Positions 34,201-45,428 of a stretch of DNA of 64,000 nucleotides are shown one piece after another (the stretch's first letter is position 1; each line of letters starts with the position of its first letter). The stretch is from assembly GCA_030280995.1 (NCBI GenBank), contig JASXTE010000014.1:28118150-28182149 (forward strand), in the 5' to 3' direction. The position numbers and the translations under genes were made by a program. Under the pieces are notes generated by a model. The model did not search any database. It had not been told where the DNA came from and saw only the letters and a list, made by a program, of their open reading frames with translations. The stretch is from Hemileia vastatrix (lineage: Eukaryota > Basidiomycota > Pucciniomycetes > Pucciniales > Zaghouaniaceae).

Positions 34201-36314
34201 TTTTAGGACTCATGAACTGTGGCAAATGTTAAATTTTCTGGCACCCAGAATCCAATTCTTTTATCCAGTCAGCAATGGCTAAATTCCTTGATGAAGGTGA
34301 TGATACTGATAACAAATCTCTTACCAACACCTATGACTCTCCTTAACAATCTAAGGGTGATTTATCATTCATTCTTAATCACCCGTGTTTTGGTAATTTT
34401 TCTGTGGAAGAAACTGTATCAACACAAGACTCTTTAGTAGAGTACATAAACAATAATTTAATTGAGTTTTCTGACCATCTTCCACGCACTTATAAGCAGG
34501 CTATGAAGAGACCTGATGCAGACCAATGGAAACATGCATGCCATTACAAGCTGCAAAACATGTCCAACATGAAAGTTTGGGATATTGTTCCATTACCTCC
34601 AGGCAAGTCTGTAACAGGCTCTCAATGGGTCTTCACTTTAAAAAGGGATGAATTTGGTCAAATAACCAAGCAAAAAGCCAGATATGTGGCTCAGGGATTT
34701 AAACAAATACCAGGTGAAGATTTTAGTGCAAAATTTGCTCCAAATGCTACTTTCCCCTCGCTCTGAATGATCCTTACCCTTGTGGCAACATATGACTGGC
34801 CTGTTAAAACCTTTGATGTGACGGCGGCTTACCTCCACAGCGACATTGATGAAGAGATCTACATTAGCCAAACAGAAGGTTTTCAATTAGGTCACCCCAA
34901 ACATGTTTTCAAACTACGTAAAGCCCTGTATGGAATCAAACAGGCCGCAAGATGTTGGTGTAAACACCTGAGTGGCATCTTAATGAAACTGGGTTATAGG
35001 GAAAGTAATCAAGATGCCAGTGTGTATGTGATGTTGAAATTGGGAACAACAGGTATGTTATGGATCTATGTTGACAACAGGGTGGTAATGGGGAGCAGTG
35101 ATGAGGTATTCAGAATGCTGGAATGTGATATGTCTAATTATTTAAAGATTAAATGGTCTGATAATATTTCCTCAATAGTAGGACTGGCTGTATTGAAGTG
35201 TGATAAGGGGTTTACCATCCATCAACCAGGATTAGTGAACAAGATACTTAAAGAACACAATGTAGCCAGTTTAACATCGCACTCACCCTTACCATCTGGT
35301 CTATCCTTAACCTCATTGAAATAAAAGATTCATCCACCTATAGACCCTATCAAACTTCCCTCAATCATTGGGTCCTTGTCGTATCTTGTAGTGGGTTCAA
35401 GACCTGATTTAGCATCTCCAGTCAACTTCCTAGCACGTTATTCCTCAAGACCAGGTAAATATGAATGGAATTCCCTAAATCATCTCTTGCAATACTTGAA
35501 ATTTACCAAATACCTAAAATTTTATCTATTCCAAACTTATCAATCTAGCCCTACCACAAAAGTGTACTGAGATGCCACATGGGGCGGAGAATTTGCCAGA
35601 GCCACTGGCAGTAATATTCTCCTAGTTAACAACTGTCTGATCCTGTGGAAATCCAAACAACAATCCAGAGTTACCACAGCTTCCTTACATTCTGAACTGA
35701 TGTCTATGTCTAATGTCACATGACAAGCGCTATGGATGAGGAACCTTCTCAGAGAAGTAAAATTATGCCATGGTCCCACAAAATTACTATGCGACAACAA
35801 AAGAGCTATTGTGGTGGAAACTAAAAATCCATTGTAAAAGAGGTGCCAAAATGTAGATTGTGATTTCTACTTTGTGAATGAACAAGTCTACCAAAAGGAA
35901 ATCTCAATTGACTGGGTGGCTTCAAAGGATCAAGTAGCAGATCTTTTGACAAAAAATCTGGGACCTAATGTGTGGAAAGACAAACAGCATCTACTGGGTG
36001 TTTTTTGATATTTTTTTTATATTTTACTTTTTTATTTTGAGCATTTCTTTTTTCACCTCACTTTATCAGATTACATTATTTTTCCTTTTAAACGAGGTTG
36101 TTGGGAAATCACTAAGAGGGGGGGTGTTATGGGGAGATAATGATAGACTTAGTGATTATGTTTTATGCACATATATTTTAGTATAAAACTTATGGTGAAG
36201 CCAACACATCTAACTATGGTTCACTCCAGACGAAGCTCTGACACTGCTACCATAGGTAAGTGATGCAATTAATTTGCGGTTCACTCCGGAAAAAGCGCTG
36301 ACACTGCTACCATA
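31202..36314 (+). mobile_element. Cop-2: decayed Ty1/Copia element
   Basis: Related to Cop-1, with 190-bp LTRs (31202-31391 and 36125-36314) and a perfect GCAAC duplication (31197-31201 and 36315-36319). The LTRs differ at about ten or more positions, so it is older than Cop-1. The same purine tract GGGAAATCACTAAGAGGGGG precedes the 3' LTR. Confidence 0.93.
31553..36009 (+). pseudogene. Copia Gag-Pol of Cop-2, many stops
   Basis: Colinear with the Cop-1 polyprotein: DGSNWQTWHKSISLFMQR, zinc knuckle CHMCQLTEHLWKTC, protease IFDTGATHHVTGD, pre-integrase DWHSRLGHTS, integrase SDLVGPM, RT YGIKQAARCW with YVDN in place of VDD, and RNase H. Well over ten nonsense codons plus a few shifts interrupt it. 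The frame ends LLGVF and TGA, showing where the Cop-1 stop should lie. Confidence 0.9.
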
Positions 36315-36542
36315 GCAACTTGCACCAAAATCTCAATATTTTAGCATGAGATTTTTGAAAGATTTGACACTTGCAGAAGCTTTTAAAGTTGAGTGACGGC
36401 TCTAAAATCTGGTGACACTTCAGCCACCAGACATTGCTCACCAACTCCCAAACCCATCATTTTTTCTCTTGGCCACATAAACAAGCTCCTGACTGATGGT
36501 ATTTGGTTCCAGTAAGCTTTTATTTTAATTTTATTTTATTTA

Positions 36543-36997
36543 CAGGGACATCCAAAGAGGATGACACAAAATCACAGAATTTTTTTTTTCCGGCTTCAAA
36601 AACTGAGCTGTCAATTTTTTTGACAGGCTGCATTCCAGGTTTGCGGCACTGGGGTGATTTTTGCCCTTTTTCCCCCTTTACCCCCCTCTTCAATTTTCCA
36701 CCCTCCTTGTCTACATCCAGGATCCTAGAAATTGTAAATCAAATTGAAACTTACCATTGATTTAAAATTTCTAGGATAATACAAATTGTAACTTACCAGT
36801 AATTTACAATTTCTAGGATCCAGGATGTGGACAAGGAGGGTGGAAAATGAACGAGGGAGGGAAAAGGGAAAAAATGTGCAAAAATCACCCCAGTGCCGCA
36901 AACCTAGCATGCAGCCTGTCAAGATAAATTGAAAGCTCAGTTTTCAAAGCTGGAAAAAAAAATTGTGATTTTGTGTCATCCTCTTTGGATGTCCCTG
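36543..36997. mobile_element. Foldback MITE, 455 bp
   Basis: Arms of over 200 bp face each other (CAGGGACATCCAAAGAGGAT at the left end, its exact complement at the right). TA is present at both borders, as for Tc1/mariner-type elements. No coding capacity. Confidence 0.88.
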
Positions 36998-37017
36998 TAT
37001 ATTTTTTCAATTCTTTT

Positions 37018-37525
37018 GTTTTCCAGTCCACCTCCTGATCCCAGCCACCCACAAGTAATGTTCCACCAATCCCAGCCACCCACCAGTAACATTCCAACTG
37101 TGTTTTTTTGTTTTGGTAAGCTTTTCTTTTACATTTACATTTGTTTACTTATATATATATATTTTTTATTCTTTTGTTTTCCAGTCCACCCATGAGTAAT
37201 GTTCCTCCAATCTCAGCCACCCATGATTAATGTTCCAACTGTGTTTTTTTTGTTTCAGTGAGCTATCTTTTTCTTTTCTTTTCTATTTTATTTTATATTA
37301 ATATTTTTTTTGTTTCTTGTTTTTTCCCTTCCAGCTCCAGCTCCTGATACTAGCCACCCACAATTAACATTTCAAGTATGTGTTTCTTGTTTTAGTAAGC
37401 CTTTCTTTTCTTTTCTTTTCTTATTTTATTTTAATCTTTTTATTATTTTTTTTGTTTCTTTATTTTTCCAGTCCAGCTCTAGCTCCTGATCCCAGCCACC
37501 CACAATTATCATTCTAGTTTTTTAA
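37018..37525 (+). repeat. Four intron-like tandem units
   Basis: Each unit has TTTTCCAGTCCA..., then CAGCCACCCA, AATGTTCCAAC-like sequence and a GTAAGC or GTGAGC, followed by a T-rich tract leading to the next TTCCAG. The units therefore look like repeated short exons with donor and acceptor sites. Units start near 37020, 37182, 37333 and 37468. No protein family was recognised. Confidence 0.6.
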
Positions 37526-37529
37526 TCAA

Positions 37530-39820
37530 TAGGTTATCTAAAGTATGACCCTCAATTCAAGGCAAAGCTTGTCATGTCAGGTTTAAATGGTGAAACTCTA
37601 GATGAAATAAATTTTATGAATGGTGTAAACATTCACTGCAACTCTTTGTGTTTTTTGATGAACCTTTATTGGACCACTAAAGCTGAAATACATGATCTGT
37701 CTACATACATGAAATGTGGCCAAACTTAGCTACTCACCAACAAAAAATAAGAATTTATTGAAGAACTTCTTGAAACTGATCCTACAAAGTATCAGAATGA
37801 GCTACAGGAAGCTTTGTTTGATAAATATAATGTAAATGTGTCAGCCTAGGTATCCACAGGACTGATTAATTCATGTTTTTAAAATAAAATAACCTTAATT
37901 TCATTAAGCTTATAAGTAAAAAGTATGGTTATAATACTTTTATATATATGGTTACTAAGCTTATATATATATTTATTACACTATTAAATGATTTATATAA
38001 GTTTAAATAGCTTATCCATAGCTCCATAATACTTCTTAAGGTGCAAATAGAGTCATGATATACTTATCTTAAGTGATATTAAGTAATTATAGACATACAT
38101 AAGCTTATATGTATACATAGACCTCATATTAAGTGAAATATGCAGTTATATTATGTATATATAGATCTATAAGCAGGTTTAAACCTCTTAATAGCCTATA
38201 AGCTTTATTTTCCTGCTTATTTTATTTCGTATGGACATATTCAATGGAGTAACCACACCTACACAAGCATATACACCTTTTTCAGGTGCATATATCCAGT
38301 TTGGACATCTTAATCTGCTTCCTTTAATGGATTTTCATAGATTTATGGGTTGGGATATGATTACTGGGTTAATATGGATGCTTGAGGATGTTATTGGGGG
38401 CTAGGAAAATTGATTTGGTTCCTTTATATGCTTTGGGTTTCATTTTTTACTCTATAGGTGAGTTATTTTACCTGTTTCTTTATAGTATCCACTTTTATCT
38501 GTTCTCTCTATTTATGGTATGGGTGTATTATATCATTAATTGTGATGGAGGGTCCTTACTGGAGGTCTGTGTGTTAAAAATTCTTGAAGTGGATGCCATG
38601 GGAAGGTGATGAGCCCTCACAGTTCTTTAATTGCCAGGGATAGCAGTGACATCGTCTGGATTGAAGGTCTGTGCACTCCAGTGGATTTTGGCATAAGTAA
38701 GGGAGGATTTGACGCTTTATTGGACATCAATTACTTACTAAAACTCAAATAAACATTATAAACAATTATTATAATACAAAAATATATTTCAAAACCTTTA
38801 TAAATTGATATTATCTTTATATTAGCTATAACTATATTTTATTAACCTATTTTTCATCACTAGTCCGCACCAATCCAAATATTGTGAGTTAATATCGAGA
38901 ATAACTATTTAATTATTCTTCCCCTTACAATTAATCACCAAATCATTTATAAATAAGTAGTAGGACCTTTAATATTTACTATTAAATCATACTTAAATAC
39001 TAGCATACACTCACAAAATGTATCTCAAAAAACTATCCATGTAAAACAAATCTATTGCCTTCAAATGAGCAAGAAAATTTTACAGCAGGTGCATCCAAAA
39101 CAAGATTACAAAAATAAATTACCTTTAATGTCTATGGTTGGGAAGTATGACCCAAATTTTTTGGCTTTCACTGGTGAGATAACTTACTTTTTTAAAAAAA
39201 AATTTTAAACAAGCCACTAACTATTACTTAAATGATAGATGAATCTGGTATATCTGTAGAATGTATTGGTAATAAGGAAGGGTGGGGAAAGAAGGGGGAA
39301 CATACAAAACAAGTTCCAGAGGAAACTTTCTTCATCTGCTATAACATAATTCCTGGTTTCTCTTTATCTGGAATTGTTGCAAGTACTATTCAAACCAAAA
39401 TGGTGTGTTGTGCGCATTTTAAGATTTTCAGGAATTTATATTGGTAAGTAATTTGTAATTACTCATTTACATGATACAATCATGATTAATATCATACTCT
39501 TTTTTTAAGCTTCCTATGATTTCCCCTTATCTAGTACCAAACAGTGTATTATTAATGGATAATTCTTCATTTCATTATCAAGGAAATATCAAGACTTTAA
39601 TTGATAAGTTTAGGTTCCACTTACTCTACCTTCCACCTTACTATCCATATTTAAATCCAATTAAAAAATTATTTTGTGTTTTAAAAAAGAAGTAACAACA
39701 TTATGTAAAGCTAACTGGATGCATGAATGATGAAATTATCATTAACCAATATGCTAAACTTTGAATTACACAAGATTTGATGCATTCTCTTTTTAGAGCA
39801 AGTGGTTATGTGGAGTGACA
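37530..39820 (+). pseudogene. Tc1/mariner-type (DDE_3) transposase, interrupted
   Basis: 37530-37850 encodes an N-terminal helix-turn-helix region (LLTNKK, EFIEELLETDPTKYQNELQE, ALFDKYNVNVS) with two stops. The nuclease resumes at about 39140: FLAFT, a 65-bp intron (GTGAGA...ATGATAG, about 39174-39238), DESGIS with the first Asp, a second intron (about 39445-39510), VLLMDNSSFHYQGN with the second Asp, and YLPPYYPYLNPIKKLF, where the final acidic residue is Lys (NPIK instead of NPIE). 37870-39100 shows no transposase homology and is probably an insertion. Confidence 0.75.
37870..39100. other. Insertion of unknown type in the DDE_3 gene
   Basis: AT-rich, about 1.2 kb. The stretch around 38900-38945 (TTTAATTATTCTTCCCCTTA) resembles part of the Gyp-3 LTR (TTTAATTATTATTCCCCTTA), so it may be a diverged solo LTR; its ends could not be fixed. 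Confidence 0.4.
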
Positions 39821-39867
39821 ATATTATAACAGAATTTTTTTTAGGATTTATATAAAATATCTTATTG

Positions 39868-40205
39868 AAAATTTGAACTTAGAAAAATGTTTTAAAAATT
39901 TATGGCAAATTTGAACTTAGCAAAATATTTTAAAAATTTATGAAAATTTCAACTTAGTGAAATATTTTAAAAAAATTGTTGCAAATTTGAACTTGGAAAT
40001 TTTTTTTGAAAATTTCTGAAAATTTGAACTTAGAAAAATGTTTTAAAAAATTTGTTGCGAATTTGAACTTAGCCAATTATTTTAAACATTTATGAAAATT
40101 TGAGATTAGCAAAAAAAAATAAAAATGATGTTGCAAATTTGAACTTAGAAAATTTTTTTTATAAAAGTTGTTGCAAATTTGAACTTAGAAATTTTTTTTA
40201 AAAAT
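39868..40205. repeat. AT-rich tandem repeat
   Basis: About eight imperfect units built on AAATTTGAACTTAG and TTTTAAAAATTT, with alternating spacing near 40-50 bp. Confidence 0.8.
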
Positions 40206-40553
40206 CTATTTGCATTACCATGTTTTATTTTAAGTATTAAAAAGCATGTATATATTGTAAAACATTTTATGTATCAATGCAAAGAAATATAAAATTAAAA
40301 AATATCATGCCTATTCACACCTGTCTCTCTTTCTCTTCTTTTTTTGTAGAACCTTAACATGAGCTGCATACTACTTTGATGTGAAAACACAAGCTCTTGC
40401 AAAAGCATCTGGAACACCCTCTTCATTTAACTCCTCAAGAGAATAATCCTGGAATTACAACCAAAGGTTAAGGCCAAGTTTCTCCAGACCCGTTTGAAAT
40501 TTAGAATTCTCCTCATCTACACATGCCTTAAGAAAAAAAGATTTAATAGTTTT
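40206..40553. other. Unassigned interval
   Basis: No gene or repeat recognised between the tandem repeat and the Gyp-3 5' LTR. Confidence 0.4.
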
Positions 40554-41364
40554 TGTCAGCTGCAAGGATGAAACATCTGACAAACAAGAGATAAAAGGAA
40601 GAGTATGGATATAACCAAACAGACAACTGATAATAGAAAAGTAGAGAAACGAGAACAAAGGGAGAAAGAAGGATATAAACAAATACAAAGCAGATTATAG
40701 AATAGAGATAAGAAAGAATAAAGGGATAAAAGAAGGAAAAAGCTGTGTAAGTACAAAGATAAAGAACAAACATACTGATAAAACAAAACTATAATAAAAG
40801 TGTAAATCAAATAGGGAAAATATAAAGCAAGATAAAGAGAGATTTAGTTCATATAGAGTTAAGGGAAAGCTGGAAAAGTATAGAGAAAGTACAAAGGGAG
40901 ATAATATTTTAATAAAGATAAATAGAATACATGAAATAAAATATAAAGAGGTGATTTCCCCTGGAAATCACCATCTATTTTACACACCACAATTTATTTA
41001 ACCCAAGTTTGAGTTTCTACTACTTTAGTCCTTAAATCAAGACAAGTTCACAATAATTATTATAGTTTCCCTTCTATATTTAGTGAGAAAATTGCATAGC
41101 AGATACTGTTTAATTATTATTCCCCTTATCAAATAACATTAAATAATAAATTACTTGATATTTTATCATAAATTGGTGAGCTCTTTTACTTTATAATATT
41201 CTTTATATATCTTATTCCTGATACCTCCTAAAAGTAGCTTAAGTGAGTATTGCAGAAGAATAAGATAAATATAAATTGTTATATATTTGACAACTTACTG
41301 GTCCTGGTAACTTACTTAGATATATTAGTATTGGTAGCTGGTCTATATCCTATATAGACACTGT

Positions 41365-42447
41365 TGTAGACAATCCTATAGTACTAGCTATAGGCCTTGA
41401 CCAAGGGAGTTGGAGAAAAACCAGAGAGAAAATCCCCTGTCCCTTTAGAAAAATAGAGTGAGATTTACTTGCTAAAGTAAGTTGGTTCCTGTTTTTCTAA
41501 AGCTCCTGTTTAACACACTTGACTGCTTGATGAGCCAAGAAAGTAGTCCCCAGATAGACTACCAGACCAAAGAACTGAAAAGTCCACACCAGAGACAGCA
41601 AAGATACTTGATGTAGGCTGCAAATCCACACCAGAGACAGCAATAATACTTGCTATAGCTTGCAAGACTATAACAGAGAAAACAGTTGCCAAAGTTAAGT
41701 TAAATGAAGAACTCACTTGCAACAAACACAGCCAATTGTGGCCAGAAAACAGTGAAAACTGAGTGAGGAACAATGAGATCACCTCCGGATGGTTGTATGA
41801 TGATTAAGGTTGCCCCAAACTGTCTTATTCACTATGTACACACAGACCACTAACTAAGAGCCCATGCGCACCCACCAATCTGGCGCCTGTACCTGCCAGA
41901 TTGCATAAAAAACCCTCCTGTAGCGCTCCCCAACCTCTTAAAACAGAGGCGGGCGGGCCTCCCGACGTCGGAGATGCCGCCTGAAGCGGCCCGGCCTCCC
42001 TGAAGCCAGAAAACCAATAAAAACCACTAATCTACTTAGAAAAATTAGCTACAACTACTAAAACCTTTAAAACACGGAATTTCACTATAACAACATTGTG
42101 ACATGAAATATAGAGAAAAATTAGCTCTATCAAATGGTACTAAGCACTTAACCCTAAGGCTTAAGTTTAGCCCGTAAAACACGAAAAACAAAATTAAACA
42201 GCAATCTTTTATAAATGAAAAATGAGGAAATGACCCCTTAAAACTCAGAATACAAAAAATGTCTAAAAGACATAAAATATAGAGAAAAACCAGGGCTATC
42301 CAATGATAGTACCCACATACCCGCAGACCCAATATCCACGGAATAAAAACAGAAAAATACCAAATTCCTTAACAGATGTCAATTAAGACATGCACAAACA
42401 GCGCCAAATCACACAACAAAGGCCCCTGCCAATGTTGGAAGACCACA
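41365..42447 (-). repeat. 3' LTR of Gyp-2 (family C)
   Basis: Near-identical to 53375-54454. On the plus strand it starts TGTAGACAATCC and ends GAAGACCACA. The next bases, TCCTCCCTCCAAT, also follow the family-B LTR at 62936, a shared polypurine tract read from the other strand. Confidence 0.93.
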
Positions 42448-42495
42448 TCCTCCCTCCAATTGAGAATGTCCGCATTCTTTCTTCATCGTACCACC

Positions 42496-43136
42496 ATGTT
42501 TAACCTCCTTCACAAATCTGCCTCTGAAATGGGCCCCTGCCAATACTGCATCAACAATAATTTAATCTGCGCCATAACACCACCTGTTCATCCATACAGA
42601 ACGTCCTGTGATGTCTGCCACTCCAGAAAGAAGACCTGCCACAAACCTGGTCCACTTTCTTCCACAACAGATTCACCTCTGCCTCAACCTGGTCCTTCTT
42701 CTGCCAGCACCAAAAGATCTAGGCCATCCATCCTGATACCCAGATTAATCAAAAAGCTCCACCCTTCCCAGAAGAGTGCCACAACCCATAAAACAACTAG
42801 TTCCCCCATCCCTGGTCCATCTGATGGTAAAGAACATTCATTCCTTCCTTCAACTTTAAAACTGATAACTTCTCAGTTACTTCCTCTTCTGATAGTGATG
42901 ATAACAATGTAGGATCCATTGCACCACCAACACCAACGCACTTGCCCACTATCAAAGCCAAGTTCCAACAACACACATCTCAACAGAAACAACTTCTGCT
43001 TCACTATTTCCAATCCACTCCTGCTAGAGATCCACAGGACATTGAGAACAGAAGACACCTCATTCACCAGTTCAAGGCTAATTCTGAACACTTCATTTCA
43101 TCTCTTGATTCCCTCTGTAATTCCACTAGTACTTGA
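42496..43136 (+). CDS. Antisense six-Cys accessory gene, Gyp-2 copy A (two exons)
   Basis: Starts 49 bp inside the LTR. Exon 1 is 42496-42826, the intron 42827-42876 (GTAAAG...TCTCAG, 50 bp, phase 1) and exon 2 42877-43136; the spliced frame is intact, 196 residues. Residues 14-43 hold CQYCINNNLIC, 12 residues, CDVCHSRKKTC, exactly the spacing in Gyp-1 and Gyp-4. A Ser/Pro-rich linker follows, then a SSSDSDDNN acidic patch and a helical tail (HYFQSTPARDPQDIENRR, LIHQFKANSEHF). Role unknown. A zinc-bound DNA- or RNA-binding protein acting on the element is the simplest inference. Confidence 0.8.
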
Positions 43137-43740
43137 GTTTGATTCAGAAAAGAAAAATTGACCACACCCTCTATAGGATGTAACCACAAACAATCCTCAG
43201 TTTTAAGTCTTGGGGGACCATCCTCATTTTATAGTCTTGGGGGACTCAAAAACCCTCAGTTTAAAGTCTTGGGGGACTCAAAAACCTAAATCATAAACCC
43301 AGAACCAGAGATCAATTACATTAAGACACAGAGAAAAAACTAACATTCTGGGGTAATTGTGAATAGAGCAGCCAGCCCATCAATTACCCCCAAACTTGCC
43401 TTTGCTAAATTCGGAGGCTCCCCCTGTGGATACCCTCCACCAATCTTTCAAAACAACTCCAACAACAAAAACTTTTCCCTCAGTTTATAGTCTTGGGGGA
43501 CTTACAACCCTCAGTTTAAAGTCTTGGGTGACTAACACAGTGTTCAGTTTAAAGTCTTGACGGACTACTTCTTGACAAAATCTTGAAACCAGCCAGTTTA
43601 AAGTCTTGGAGGACTAACAGAAACCAGATTTCAGTTTAAAGTCTTGATGGACTGACTTGATACCATAGCTTTTTCAGTTTAGAGTCTTGATGGACTGATA
43701 AAATTTCCAGTTTAGATTCATAGAGGACTGTCAGAATCTT
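43137..43740. repeat. Array of ~21-bp motifs plus one stem-loop block
   Basis: Ten copies of AGTTTAAAGTCTTG-N2-GGACT and close variants start near 43199, 43232, 43258, 43480, 43513, 43546, 43598, 43632, 43677 and 43709. Between the third and fourth lies a copy of the GGGGTAATTG...CAATTACCCC stem-loop block (43353-43440). More motif copies occur downstream of pol and inside pol. Confidence 0.85.
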
Positions 43741-43876
43741 GCATGAATCTGACCCAGCCAATTTCATGCAATACACACACAGCTAGACCCACAGAGCGTC
43801 CACCTTCACTTCATCTTCTACTCATCACTGACAAAATCTTCTCTTATCCTTTTCCTCACCTTTCACACCACAAATC

Positions 43877-45428
43877 ATGTCTGGATCCCCTGCTGTTGAC
43901 TCCTCTACTCTTCCTTGCTTCACTGCTCCAAGGGACTATGCCTGCAAACAGTGCATCCACATGTGCAGACCTTGCACATTCACTCTTCCAAATCCAGAAG
44001 CCAAATTCTACAACAGGGCTTGTTACTCTTGCTATTCCAAAAAAAAGAAATGTGACAGAGATGCCCACTATCCTATTCCTCCGCCTTCTCCTTCTCACAA
44101 GTACATCTCCAGATCCCCTACCAGGTCTCCAGAACTTGGTCCATCCTCTTCCTCTCTATCTTCAGCTCCTTCCAGAAGATCCAGAAGCTCAGCTTCCCGC
44201 ACTCTTCCCAAAAGACCAGCCTTAGCTTCTCAAGAAACTGCTTTTATCACTGCTAAATTAGCTCCAAAAGCTTCAAAATCAACCCCTAGGCTTCTAGACC
44301 GCGTCCAGGTGGCCCGCCCGCCTCACCAAACAGTGAAAATCAGGGCCAAAACTTCCAAAAACGGCCAGAAAATAGCCAAATTCATCCAGACAACAATAAC
44401 AACTCAACCCAACTACCTCCTACTGCTCCTAGAGCCATGCAATCCACCCTTCCAAAATCCAAAAACACCAAAATTTCCCAGATTTCTAAGAGAACTGCCA
44501 GAGAACCCCAAGAAGAAACCAGAACACCACACACTGCTCCACAACAACAACTTCGTCCCCAACTAAGACAAACAAACTACACCTCTCCTCTTTCAGCCAA
44601 CTACTCTTCTGACAGTTCCATCTCTTCAAATTCTCCATCCAGAAGAGAGCAGTCTGCTTCCAAATCCCCCTCTCCTGCTCCATCCTTTAACAACCCTGGT
44701 ACTCCATCACCAGCACCTCCTCCAGCTGAATCCAACAGAAATAACAACCACAACAACAACAACAATCTCACTGCTCCAACTAGGCCCCAGGAACATCAGC
44801 ATCCCAGTTCACCTTCTCAGGATCCTTCAGAGGAAGACCATGAGAATCCATATCTTTCCCTAGTTGATCCTCCCACTATAACCGTAAGAAAATAGTCCGA
44901 GATCCAAATCCCAGCTGCTTACAGATTTGATGAGCTTCCAATCTGTAAGTACCAAATTAATTATTCCATTTCTTCAACAAAAATAATTACTGATCCAATT
45001 CTTCTTGTCTAGTTGGCACCCCTCCTCCTGAATCTATTATTGGAGTTGGCCAAACTCTTGAAACTTCTTTGACCCTGGATTATGGAGACATGAAGAAACA
45101 CCTAAGCACCATGTGTTCCAATATGCTAAAAGCCTTTGCCCTCCATGGACCCTTGAATGACTTTGAAAAATCCCTGAGAAAGCGCCTACTGGACGACCAC
45201 TGCAAAATGTCTAGGATCATTAAACACACCCTCCAGCACTCCATTCCTGCCCATTCTTCTTCCTCCTCTGAACTTCCCTCTAATCCAATCCCTGATCATT
45301 ACAATCCCTATAATCTCTCCAGCAGGATGCACTTCAAAGAACACAGTGCTTCCCACAATCCCAACAAAAAACAAAAACGTCATCACAATCCAGACCAGCC
45401 TCCAGAAGCTTCATCATCCAGACAATGA
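43877..45428 (+). CDS. Antisense six-Cys accessory gene, Gyp-2 copy B
   Basis: Starts at ATG 43877. Cys cluster CKQCIHMCRPC, 15 residues, CYSCYSKKKKC (residues about 20-57), followed by a long Ser/Pro/Asn-rich linker. A 68-bp intron (44945-45012, GTAAGT...TTGTCTAG, phase 1) joins DELPI to GTPPPESIIG and the C-terminal domain KKHLSTMCSNMLKAF and DFEKSLRKRLLDDHCKM, which matches the other copies. The linker changes frame near 44300 and has one TAG at 44893, so there is either damage or an unseen intron. It is larger than copy A (about 480 codons versus 196) because of the linker. Confidence 0.65.

Noticed and set aside
40455..40810. Overlapping minus-strand frames rich in Phe, Leu, Tyr resembling membrane proteins.
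   Set aside because: They are antisense translations of an A/G-rich LTR; the same frames recur in the 3' LTR at 60654-61022.
43877..44566. The Cys/Lys-rich frames as ordinary host Zn(II)2Cys6 transcription factors.
   Set aside because: The location is inside LTR elements in the same antisense place each time, the half-sites are in reverse order, and no fungal transcription-factor middle domain follows.
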